Assembly (NCBI GenBank): GCA_041602035.1
Contig: JBFIHA010000013.1
Location: forward strand, 1-64,000
Length of the DNA stretch: 64,000 nt
Direction of reading: 5' to 3'
DNA from: JAOTVV01 sp041602035
GTDB lineage: Bacteria; Gemmatimonadota; Gemmatimonadetes; Gemmatimonadales; GWC2-71-9
Of the stretch, positions 1-7,825 are shown piece by piece. The translations under genes and the position numbers were made by a program. The stretch's first letter is position 1. Each line of letters starts with the position of its first letter. The notes beneath the pieces are model-generated. The model was not told where the DNA came from. It searched no databases and saw only the letters and a list, made by a program, of their open reading frames with translations.

Positions 1-18
1 ACACCCGCCCCCCACCGC

Positions 19-1479
19 TCAACCCTGATCTGTCCCGTATCTGGCCAGATACCGCTTCACATCGTACTTCCGGGCCGTGTTCGCCGAGGTCATGTAGCGT
101 ACCTTGCCGAAGATGGGTCGCTCCGGGCCCCACGCCCGATCATAGCGGCCGAGCACCCAGAAGATACCGCTGTACGAATTCGGATCCCGACCGTCGAGCG
201 CATACTTGTTGTTCAAGTGAATCATCGTCTCGAGTGCGTGCTTCGGCGTCGACGACCATTCGAGGATCTTCTTCCCCCAGAGCATCCGGAGGTAATTGTG
301 GATGCGGCCCTCCCGCACGAGCTGATGCTGCGCCGCGTTCCAGAGCGGATCGTGCGTTCCGCCGGCTTCGAACGCCTCGAGGTCATAGAGGTAAGGCCGC
401 GGGTCCCGCCCGTGCTCCTTCAAGGTCTTCTTGGCCCAATCCGGGAGGGATTCGTATCGGTCGTAGTCCGATGTGAGCGCGCACATGTTGTATCCGACCT
501 CGCGCCAGGTCACCAGCTCGTCCAGAAACGATTCGGCACTGGCACTCATCCCCCACCACCCCGCCCGTTTCCCCCGCGCACCGGGATTCACCTTGGCTGG
601 CGACCACCGCTCCCGATCAGCAACGGCGTCCAGCACCTCGTGAACCGAGATGTGGCCAAAATGGAGGAATGGCGATAAGCCGCTGGTCACCTCCTCACCC
701 GGCTCGTTGCGGTGATCGGCATACCGGCCGAGTCGCGACGTCAGAAACCGGCGCAGCGTCCGGCGTGCCGCCGTCGTGCCCCCCTGTCCTGCCACAGGTC
801 CCACCGAGTGATCAATGGGGAGCGATCCCACTAGGTTTCCCGCGCGTACCCGATCCAGCTTCGCCGGTTTCCACTTCCTCGTGACCGCCGTCGGCAGACC
901 AGCAAGCCTCGGAAGCTTGAGCCTCGAGAGCGGATTCGGACTTGGTGAATCCGCGTGATAATCAGGCAAAACATGGTGTAGATAGCGCCGAAACTGATGA
1001 GCGGTAGTGAACACTCGTTCGGTCGCCCTCATGGGCAGAACGCCGTTGGAGTCCACGCTTTCGAACCGGACACCGACTCGACGCGCCGCCGCTTCGATCA
1101 TGCGTGGGAGGAAGAACGCCGGGTAGTCGTCCGTCACCACGACTGCTGACCGGCCGGCCAGTTCCTCAAGCAGGCCCTTCCCCGCTCCAGGACTCGGCTC
1201 TAGATATGCAAAATACGGAATCCCCGCCTTGCCAAATCGGCTGGCGTTGTCTGCCATTCCGTCGATCACGAACTGGTGTAGCCGGTCGCTCGCCCACTCG
1301 TATCCTACGCGCAGCGGCTCGAAGACGAGCAGCGACTTGCCGAGCTCCTTGGCCCAATGCACTGCTCGATCGAGCGCGTGGTTCCACGTGGACCTGCGTG
1401 CCGCGATCATCCAGTAAAGGATGAACTCGCCCTCACGTGATGGTTGAGCGCTGGAGAAAGCTCTGACTCTATCTGACAT
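19..1479 (-). CDS. phr: Class II CPD photolyase
   Basis: 486 aa, full length for a class II deoxyribodipyrimidine photolyase, the flavoenzyme that splits cyclobutane pyrimidine dimers in UV-damaged DNA using light. The N-terminal Rossmann-like antenna part starts after about residue 18 (FILYWMIAARR, typical of class II). The C-terminal FAD/DNA part contains WREVGYN and the highly conserved DGRDPNSYSGI followed by GRYDRAWGPERPIFG, signatures that separate class II from class I (E. coli type) enzymes. The start at 1479 is the first Met before the conserved block. It is divergent from an SDR/DUF2867 gene and a DUF523-DUF1722 gene, relatives of which sit beside photolyase genes in many bacteria (ybgA-phr in E. 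coli). No truncation is seen. Confidence 0.95.
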   Translation of the reverse strand: MSDRVRAFSSAQPSREGEFILYWMIAARRSTWNHALDRAVHWAKELGKSLLVFEPLRVGYEWASDRLHQFVIDGMADNASRFGKAGIPYFAYLEPSPGAGKGLLEELAGRSAVVVTDDYPAFFLPRMIEAAARRVGVRFESVDSNGVLPMRATERVFTTAHQFRRYLHHVLPDYHADSPSPNPLSRLKLPRLAGLPTAVTRKWKPAKLDRVRAGNLVGSLPIDHSVGPVAGQGGTTAARRTLRRFLTSRLGRYADHRNEPGEEVTSGLSPFLHFGHISVHEVLDAVADRERWSPAKVNPGARGKRAGWWGMSASAESFLDELVTWREVGYNMCALTSDYDRYESLPDWAKKTLKEHGRDPRPYLYDLEAFEAGGTHDPLWNAAQHQLVREGRIHNYLRMLWGKKILEWSSTPKHALETMIHLNNKYALDGRDPNSYSGIFWVLGRYDRAWGPERPIFGKVRYMTSANTARKYDVKRYLARYGTDQG

Positions 1480-1568
1480 CAGGACTCACTTCTTACTCTT
1501 TTCAATACAATCGTTTATATGTCGCAGCTCAAGTATTATATCATATCAGATCAGTCGAGGACATGAAC

Positions 1569-1595
1569 GTACTTGTCAAGTGAATTTGCAAGTAC
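1569..1595. promoter_or_regulatory. Inverted repeat in photolyase/SDR divergent promoter region
   Basis: The 208-bp gap between the divergent photolyase and SDR genes is strikingly AT-rich against the local background. It contains a perfect 7-bp inverted repeat, GTACTTG (1569-1575) and CAAGTAC (1589-1595), 13 bp apart, with a second small palindrome CTTGTCAAG at 1572-1580 inside it. A -10-like TAATAT lies at 1655-1660, ahead of the SDR start. Dyads of this kind are typical of MerR-family operators. Light-responsive CarH/LitR MerR regulators control similar gene sets in other bacteria. Assigning this site to such a regulator is inference, and no regulator gene is in the window. Confidence 0.4.
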
Positions 1596-1687
1596 TCGTC
1601 AGGCCCGTTCGGCTTGCGACGCCCTGAATCGTGCTAGTTTTCCACACGGACTTGTAATATTGGTGTGTAGGACATAAATTAGACAAC

Positions 1688-3199
1688 ATGTCATTCAAAA
1701 GCAACCTCATACTTCTCACCGGGGCCTCTGGATACGTTGGCGGACGGCTCCTCCGAGCGGTGGAGGGGCGCGGCGAGCGCGTCCGATGCCTGTCTCGCAA
1801 GCCCGAATTCCTCCGTTCCAAAGTGAAACCGACGACAGAGGTCGTCCAGGGCGACGTGAGCGATCCGAATTCGCTGCGCTCGGCACTCGACGGCGTGCAC
1901 ACAGCCTACTACCTCATCCACAGTATGGGCGCCTCCGGTGACTACGCAAAGCAGGACCGGCAGGCCGCGCAGGACTTCGCGGCAGCGGCGCGCCACGAAG
2001 GTGTCAAGCGGATCATCTACCTGGGAGGGCTAGGGCAGCCACCAGGATTGTCCAAGCATCTCGCCAGCCGCCAGGAAGTTGGCCGCATTCTGCGAGACTC
2101 GGGGGTCCCGACCGTCGAATTCCGCGCCTCGATTGTGATCGGTTCCGGCTCGCTGTCCTTCGAGATGATCCGTGCCCTCGTCGAGAAGCTGCCGATCATG
2201 GTGACCCCGCGCTGGGTACGGGTCGTGGCCCAACCCATCGCCATCGAGGACGTCATCGACTATCTGGTAGCGGCCCTCGACATGAGCCCGACAGCCAGTC
2301 ATCTGTACGAGATTGGCGGGGCCGACCAGGTGAGCTACGGCGACATCATGCGCGAGTACGCAGCGCAGAGAGGCCTCCGTCGCCTCATGATTCCCGTCCC
2401 GCTCCTTACCCCCAAACTGTCGAGCCTGTGGCTCGGGCTCGTCACACCCATCTACGCCCGAGTTGGTCGCCAACTGGTCGACAGCCTCAGGAATCCCACG
2501 GTCGTGCACGACCCAAGTGCTCAGGAGGCCTTTGGGATCCAGCCGCGTGGGGTATCCGAGGCGATCGCGCGGGCACTGCGAAACGAGGATCGAGACATTG
2601 CCACCACCCGCTGGTCCGATGCGTTGTCATCTGGAGGCGCGGCCAGGCAGTGGGGGGGAATCCGGTTCGGCTCCAGGATAGTCGATTCGCGGAGCGTAAC
2701 CGTACCAGTTGATCCGAGCCACGCGTTTCGCGCGGTTCGCCGCATTGGCGGCGACGTGGGTTGGTATTGGGGAAACGGACTATGGCGGTTGCGTGGATTC
2801 CTCGATCTCCTGGTTGGCGGTGTAGGATCGCGTCGCGGCCGGCGCGATCCGGACTGGGTCGTGCCGGGAGACGCCATCGATTTCTGGCGCGTGGAGGCGG
2901 TGGAATCGGACCACCTGCTCAGGCTCTCGGCCGAGATGAGGATCCCGGGCCGAGCGTGGCTTCAGTTCGAAGTCCGAGAGACCGACGCGGGATCGACGAT
3001 TCGCCAGACGGCGATCTTCGACCCGGTCGGCCTGCTTGGCCTGCTCTACTGGTACGTCTTGTACCCACTGCATACACCCGTCTTTCGCGGTATGCTTCGA
3101 GGTCTCGCTCGCGCGGCGATCCGGGCTGCCCGTCAGCCCGCCGCGGGCGACGGTCCGCACCGTCGATCCCGGACGCCAGCGTCACCCATCGGCAGCTGA
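1688..3199 (+). CDS. NAD(P)-binding SDR/NmrA-like protein with C-terminal DUF2867
   Basis: 503 aa. The N-terminal half is an extended short-chain dehydrogenase/NmrA-like Rossmann fold with the nucleotide-binding motif TGASGYVGGRLL (about residues 11-22) and a YYLIHSMG strand-loop as in the YbjT family. From about residue 340 the protein continues as a DUF2867-type domain (WYWGNGLWRLRGFLDLLVGG, then a C-terminal LLYWYVLYPLHTPVF segment that may be membrane-associated). The substrate is unknown. Such two-domain proteins recur in light-induced photolyase clusters, and here the gene is divergent from photolyase and 7 bp upstream of the DUF523-DUF1722 gene. The family is clear; the enzymatic role is not. 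Confidence 0.88.
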   Translation: MSFKSNLILLTGASGYVGGRLLRAVEGRGERVRCLSRKPEFLRSKVKPTTEVVQGDVSDPNSLRSALDGVHTAYYLIHSMGASGDYAKQDRQAAQDFAAAARHEGVKRIIYLGGLGQPPGLSKHLASRQEVGRILRDSGVPTVEFRASIVIGSGSLSFEMIRALVEKLPIMVTPRWVRVVAQPIAIEDVIDYLVAALDMSPTASHLYEIGGADQVSYGDIMREYAAQRGLRRLMIPVPLLTPKLSSLWLGLVTPIYARVGRQLVDSLRNPTVVHDPSAQEAFGIQPRGVSEAIARALRNEDRDIATTRWSDALSSGGAARQWGGIRFGSRIVDSRSVTVPVDPSHAFRAVRRIGGDVGWYWGNGLWRLRGFLDLLVGGVGSRRGRRDPDWVVPGDAIDFWRVEAVESDHLLRLSAEMRIPGRAWLQFEVRETDAGSTIRQTAIFDPVGLLGLLYWYVLYPLHTPVFRGMLRGLARAAIRAARQPAAGDGPHRRSRTPASPIGS

Positions 3200-3206
3200 G
3201 CACACC

Positions 3207-4169
3207 GTGACACCGCACCCGCGTCCGACCTTGGTCATGAGCAAGTGTCTCGAGCTCGAGGCCTGCCGCTACAATGGCCAGCTCATACGCGCGCCGTTCG
3301 TGCTCATGCTGATGCCCTTCGTGGAGCTCAAGCCGGTGTGTCCGGAGGTGGAGATCGGTCTCGGTATCCCCCGAGATCCCATTCGACTGGTCTCGCTCAA
3401 GGGAACGCTCCAACTCCTGCAGCCGACGTCGGGGCGCGACGTTACGCAAGACATGCACGAGTTCAGCGATCGCTATCTCGGATCACTCGGTGCCGTGGAC
3501 GGCTTCATCCTCAAGAGCCGGTCGCCCTCGTGCGGCATCAAGGACACCAAGATCTACAGCGGCGAGGGAGGCACACAGCCATCGGATCGCGGACCCGGCT
3601 TGTTTGGAGGCGCGGTGCTGGAACGCTTTCCGTACGCGGCCATCGAGGACGAGGGGCGCCTCACCAATTTCCGCCTCCGCCATCACTTCCTGACCAAGCT
3701 GTTCGCGCTGGCGGACCTGCGGGCCGTGCGAGCGTCGGGTGCCATGGCAGAGCTGGTGCGATTCCATACTGAGCAGAAGCTCACCCTCATGGCGTACCAT
3801 CAGGGGCAGCTGCGGGTGCTCGGACGCATCGTGGCAAACGCAGACCGCAAGCCGTTCGCTGACACAATTGCGACCTATGAAGAGCACTTCGCCACAGCGA
3901 CGGCGCGCCCGGCGCGCTCGACGTCGAATATCAACGTACTGATGCACGCCCTGGGGTATTTCTCCAAAGGGCTGGGCAGCAGCGAGAAGCGACACTTCTT
4001 GGATCTGCTCGAGGAATACCGCGTCGGGCGCACCACGCTGAGCGGTCCGCTTGCGCTCGTGCAGTCGTGGATCGCCCGGTTCGACCAAGGCTATCTCCGG
4101 CAGCAACGGTATCTGCAGCCCTATCCCGTCGAACTCATGACACTTCGGGATTCCGGCCGAGGGAACTAG
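3207..4169 (+). CDS. DUF523 and DUF1722 domain protein (YbgA-like)
   Basis: About 320 aa from the GTG at 3207. An ATG at 3237 is also in frame, but it would delete the first beta strand (PTLVMSKCLE), the equivalent of the strand that opens DUF523 proteins. DUF523 occupies about residues 9-160, with CRYNG, VCPEVEIGLGIPRDPIRLV and a conserved Cys in SRSPSCGIKDTKIY. DUF1722 (YbgA) follows at about residues 190-310 (LMAYHQG, NVLMHALGYFSK, LSGPLALVQSWIARFD). The molecular function is not established. Conserved cysteines in DUF523 suggest metal or cluster binding. The gene follows the SDR gene by 7 bp, so it is probably in the same transcript, and gene-neighbour conservation links it to photolyase. 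Confidence 0.9.
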   Translation: MTPHPRPTLVMSKCLELEACRYNGQLIRAPFVLMLMPFVELKPVCPEVEIGLGIPRDPIRLVSLKGTLQLLQPTSGRDVTQDMHEFSDRYLGSLGAVDGFILKSRSPSCGIKDTKIYSGEGGTQPSDRGPGLFGGAVLERFPYAAIEDEGRLTNFRLRHHFLTKLFALADLRAVRASGAMAELVRFHTEQKLTLMAYHQGQLRVLGRIVANADRKPFADTIATYEEHFATATARPARSTSNINVLMHALGYFSKGLGSSEKRHFLDLLEEYRVGRTTLSGPLALVQSWIARFDQGYLRQQRYLQPYPVELMTLRDSGRGN

Positions 4170-4179
4170 AACCCGTCGC

Positions 4180-6783
4180 CTACGCGAGCAGGGTCGCGGC
4201 GGGCTCCCGGTACACGAGCTCCCACGGCGATCGCTGAGCCAACCCCTCCAGCCACCTTCGCGCCTCGTCCGTGCGCCCGAGGCGGAGCAGGGCGACGGCG
4301 CGAAGATACCGCTCGAGTGCGAAACTGTAGACCGGGGAGGCAAGGGCGTACTCCCACCAGCCGGATGGCGACACTGCATCGAGCTGCGTGAGCACGTCGG
4401 TCCATTCACCCAACTCCACGGCCACCCGGGCCCGAATCGCCGCTGCCAGACTCCGAGCCATCCTCGGAGCGCGGTCGGGCACGGGAAGCGCCTCGCACCG
4501 GTCGGCATGTTCGCGGGCCCGGTCGTGGCGGCCCAACCGGGCGGCGAGATGTCCGAGCAAGTATTGGCGAAGGTGGGGGCGAATCGGATCGTGGATGGCA
4601 AGCGCCAAGTTCGCACGCACCGGCGGTGCAAGTGGCGGCGTTCCCGTCGCCTCGATGTCGGAGACGGCCGCCTCGAGCAGCGCTCGCTTGGCCTCGACGA
4701 ATGGAAGGATGAGCAGCAGTCCCCGGTGCTCGAGTCCGATCAGCGGGTTGAGCTGCTCCGCTTCCCTCACCGATCCCCACGCGTGGTCGAGTTCCCTGCG
4801 GGCGACGGCCACGTACGCCACCATGAGGCGCGCTACGGCCCCGACGAGGCCGACGGGAGCCACCTCGGCGATGCGGCGCGCGAGGATCTCGACGGTCGGA
4901 AGATCCGCCGCATAGAGCGCGACGTCTGAGAATGTCGTCGCGATCACCACTGGGGGCGCGACCGCCAGGCTCTTGATGACGCGCTCTTGCTCATCCGAGT
5001 CGGCCGTCGCGAAGGCCAGGAGGCCGCGCATCGGAAGGGCCTGGTCGCCAGTCGGGCTGAGGGCGAGGTGACGCGCCACATGGGAACGCAGTACCTCCCG
5101 GTGGCCCTCCATTGCCGCGATGCGAGCCAGGTGCGCGAGGGCGGCCGCGTGGGTGGGGTCCAGTGCTACAGCCTGCTCCAGCGGTCGCTTCGCCTCGAGC
5201 GCGGAACGCCCCCGGGGCGGATTCACATCGAATAATAGGGTCCCGAGGCGGAACCAAGCCTCCACGTCGTCGGGACGGACGCTGAGGAGCCGGAGGTAGA
5301 CCGCCTCCGCGTCGCTCGGGGCATCACCCAACCAAGCTGCTTGCGCCTCCACCAGCATCCGGGCATGTGGCGCGAGGCGCTCCCTCACCTCCAACGCCCG
5401 CACCGACGCCTCGCGGGCGCCGTCGGGTAATGCGCACGCGGCACGGGCGGCCGCCAGCCGGTACTGGCCGAGGGCGAAACTCGGGTCCTCGTCGACGGCT
5501 CGTTCATAGTGCGTGACGGCGTCGAAGTATCGTCCGCCCCGGTAGGCGCGCTCACCACGTAGGTACGCCTTGAGCGCACTGAGCGATGCCGTCGTCGTCG
5601 CCGCCAGCCGCCCAATCTGCCCTCCGAGTGATGTGCTCCGGCGGGCCAGGAGTTGGCGCACCAACTCGTCGACCGTCTCAAAGATGCCGGTCTCCTGATC
5701 CGCCTCGACCTCCGCGCGCGCGTGGCGGTCGCGAGCCGTCTCGTACAGGGTGGCGGCCACATGGAGCCGGCGCTTCGCCGCGACGATACTTCCCAACAAG
5801 TAGGCACCGGCGCCGAACTGCTCCGCGATGTCCTGAGCCTCCCTCGGATCCAGCTCCCCAAGCTCGCGAGCCTCCACAAAGCGCAGCAGCGCATGCGGGT
5901 CGACAGCTCTGATCTCGCCGGCGCCATCCAGCTTCGCGCTGAGGATGTCGACGATTCCCTCTCGGAGATACGACAGCTCGTTGCTTCCGCGAACACTGAA
6001 CGGGAACACGGCGATGAGGTTGGGTTGCGGCGTCACAGGCTTGCTGGGAGCCGGCGCGGCTCGGCGCGGGCCATGCCGCGACCTAATCTCGTCGACCAGT
6101 TCGACGGTCGCCGCCGACGGCTCCAGCCCGAATTCCTCCCGGAGCCGTGTCGCCACGTCGTCGAACGCCTGAAGCGCGGCCGTCCGGTCTCCGGCCCGAT
6201 CCAGTGCGGCGATCAGGAGGCGGGCAGCCGTCTCGTCGTCGGGGGCGAGCTGCACCGCCCGACGGGCCCACGACACGGCCGCATCGGGATCGCTCGTCCC
6301 ACCGCGCTCACTTAGGGATCGCGCGGTCGCTGCCGCCACCGATCGGAGGGCCGACCGCTCCTGATCGAGCCAGCGCTCGAATTCGGGGGCCGAAGCCACG
6401 AAGAACCCCTCGAGCAGGTCTCCTCGGTACAGTGCCAAGGCAGCCGCAGGAGTCTTTCCGCTCGCGTCTCGGAACGCACCGACGTCACACCACAGCGCGT
6501 CGGCATCCACGCCCAATTCATCCCCTCGGCCCACGATCGCGCCTTCACCAAGGTGACGCCGGAGGAAGTGGAGCGACCGCCGCAGGGCGCCGCGCGCATG
6601 CGCGTCGTCCAGCTCGGGCCAAAACATGGCCAGCAGTGAGTCACGACGGTGGAAGCGGAGGGGAGCGGAGGCTGCGAGGTACGCCAGGAACGCCAGCCGT
6701 TTGGGCTGCCGCAGCACGTCGGTCAGCTCCCGGCCGTCGGCGGCACGAAGGTCGGCGGCGCCCAGCAGGCGAAGTCGTATCAT
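4180..6783 (-). CDS. BTAD-family transcriptional activator with TolB-like and TPR regions
   Basis: 867 aa from the ATG at 6783 (MIRLRLLGAADLR). An in-frame extension toward 7098 would run across the divergent gene and lacks family similarity. An OmpR/SARP-type winged helix (about 1-95; RLAFLAYLAA, RRDSLLAMFWPE) is followed by a bacterial transcriptional activation domain (about 98-245; DLLEGFF, EREEFGLEPSAATVEL-like helices). A TolB/adenylate-cyclase-associated-like domain follows (about 255-370; LIAVFPFSVRG, GAGAYLLGSIV). A long alpha-solenoid of TPR-like repeats runs to the C-terminus. This is probably a cytosolic regulator integrating a signal through the solenoid; targets are unknown. The TolB-TPR tail matches the architecture of the two Ser/Thr kinases in this window. 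No start-proximal SD is obvious. Confidence 0.88.
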   Translation of the reverse strand: MIRLRLLGAADLRAADGRELTDVLRQPKRLAFLAYLAASAPLRFHRRDSLLAMFWPELDDAHARGALRRSLHFLRRHLGEGAIVGRGDELGVDADALWCDVGAFRDASGKTPAAALALYRGDLLEGFFVASAPEFERWLDQERSALRSVAAATARSLSERGGTSDPDAAVSWARRAVQLAPDDETAARLLIAALDRAGDRTAALQAFDDVATRLREEFGLEPSAATVELVDEIRSRHGPRRAAPAPSKPVTPQPNLIAVFPFSVRGSNELSYLREGIVDILSAKLDGAGEIRAVDPHALLRFVEARELGELDPREAQDIAEQFGAGAYLLGSIVAAKRRLHVAATLYETARDRHARAEVEADQETGIFETVDELVRQLLARRSTSLGGQIGRLAATTTASLSALKAYLRGERAYRGGRYFDAVTHYERAVDEDPSFALGQYRLAAARAACALPDGAREASVRALEVRERLAPHARMLVEAQAAWLGDAPSDAEAVYLRLLSVRPDDVEAWFRLGTLLFDVNPPRGRSALEAKRPLEQAVALDPTHAAALAHLARIAAMEGHREVLRSHVARHLALSPTGDQALPMRGLLAFATADSDEQERVIKSLAVAPPVVIATTFSDVALYAADLPTVEILARRIAEVAPVGLVGAVARLMVAYVAVARRELDHAWGSVREAEQLNPLIGLEHRGLLLILPFVEAKRALLEAAVSDIEATGTPPLAPPVRANLALAIHDPIRPHLRQYLLGHLAARLGRHDRAREHADRCEALPVPDRAPRMARSLAAAIRARVAVELGEWTDVLTQLDAVSPSGWWEYALASPVYSFALERYLRAVALLRLGRTDEARRWLEGLAQRSPWELVYREPAATLLA

Positions 6784-6923
6784 CGGAGCGGGAACGCTCG
6801 AGTCACGGCCGCGGCACGGGCCGGCAACGGGTGGACGACACTGTGGGAACGTAAGCAGGTCGATTCCCCGGTCAATCCTGTTCCGCGATCGCGCGGCCGA
6901 CCGTCGCAAGGGGAGAAGCCGAC

Positions 6924-7733
6924 ATGACGATGAACGCCATCGTACCGAGCACCGGCGCTCGTCGACGATGGAGCACGCTCGGGCTAGCGAGTGCGTTGGT
7001 GATCTCCTCCGCCGGAGTGATGGAGGCCGCCCGACCCGCTCGGGCGCAAGAGCCCGGGCCAGCCACTGAGATTCCGCAGGTTCGCTTACGGGTCTCACAG
7101 ATGCCGAACCACCCGCGAGGCACCAGGCTTGCGGGCGGCCTGCTCAGCTTCCGTCACGACACCCTCGTGGTGTCCGTGCTCCGAGGCCCTCGGCCAATCC
7201 TGGGTGATACCGTCCCGATTGCCGCCTCGGCGGTGCGCAGCGTACAGGTCTACGGGCCCCTCCCGGCTCGCCGCTCCTGCGGCGGGACCGGGAGGTTAGC
7301 CGCCCAAATACTCGCGGGAGCTGGATTGGCGCTCGCCGCGGCTTATGTCGCGACCCTTCCCGCCGAGTCGTTCGACGGAGCCGTCCTGAGCGCGATTGGC
7401 GGCGCGGCCGTAGGTGGAGGGCTCGGCGTCTACATGGCCGGCATTGCCGGCGGGGAGACCTCGTCGCTGGTGTCGACGCTCGGGGGGGCAGCCGGCGGAT
7501 CGGTGCTCTTCCTGACTGGCGCTCGCGGCGATCCCGACCGCTCCGCCCTCTTGTTCATCGGTCCGATGCTGGCGCTGCCAGTGGCGGGCGCCATGGCGGG
7601 CTATCACGTCACGTGTCGGCCGCGCACGCTCGGCTGGCTCGATGTGCCCCTCGATCGGCTCGAGTTGATCGTAGGCCCAACTCCCACTCGGCAGCCTGGC
7701 ATCGGTATCCAGATTCGATCCAGGTTCGACTGA
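6924..7733 (+). CDS. Exported glycine-zipper membrane protein, unknown function
   Basis: 269 aa, preceded by a good SD (AGGGGAG, 6908-6914). An N-terminal Sec signal (about 1-42, hydrophobic LGLASALVISSAGVM, ending ARAQ) is followed by a small beta-rich region in which short strands alternate (TLVVSVLRG, AASAVRSVQVYG). Gly/Ala-rich hydrophobic segments follow (AQILAGAGLALAAAYVA, SAIGGAAVGGGLGVYMAG, TLGGAAGGSVLFL). The layout of beta domain followed by glycine zippers is the same as in the minus-strand protein at 42135-42713, so both are probably members of one envelope-protein family. The gene is divergent from the BTAD regulator and 92 bp upstream of the kinase. No function can be assigned. 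Confidence 0.75.
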   Translation: MTMNAIVPSTGARRRWSTLGLASALVISSAGVMEAARPARAQEPGPATEIPQVRLRVSQMPNHPRGTRLAGGLLSFRHDTLVVSVLRGPRPILGDTVPIAASAVRSVQVYGPLPARRSCGGTGRLAAQILAGAGLALAAAYVATLPAESFDGAVLSAIGGAAVGGGLGVYMAGIAGGETSSLVSTLGGAAGGSVLFLTGARGDPDRSALLFIGPMLALPVAGAMAGYHVTCRPRTLGWLDVPLDRLELIVGPTPTRQPGIGIQIRSRFD

Positions 7734-7825
7734 GGCCGGTCCACCGCATGGCGCCGTAACACCGCACCGCTTGCCCGCGCTCATCAGATACTTCCATCTT
7801 TCGGCGTCCGCTTCCCGCTGGGTCG

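Noticed and set aside
3483..4631. Long minus-strand open frame opposite the DUF523-DUF1722 and BTAD genes
   Set aside because: No family features, and it is fully covered by two well-supported genes; high GC makes long antisense frames common.
6784..7098. Longer BTAD regulator start at 7098
   Set aside because: It lies across the divergent glycine-zipper gene and adds an Arg-rich stretch without domain match; MIRLRLLG at 6783 is the family start.
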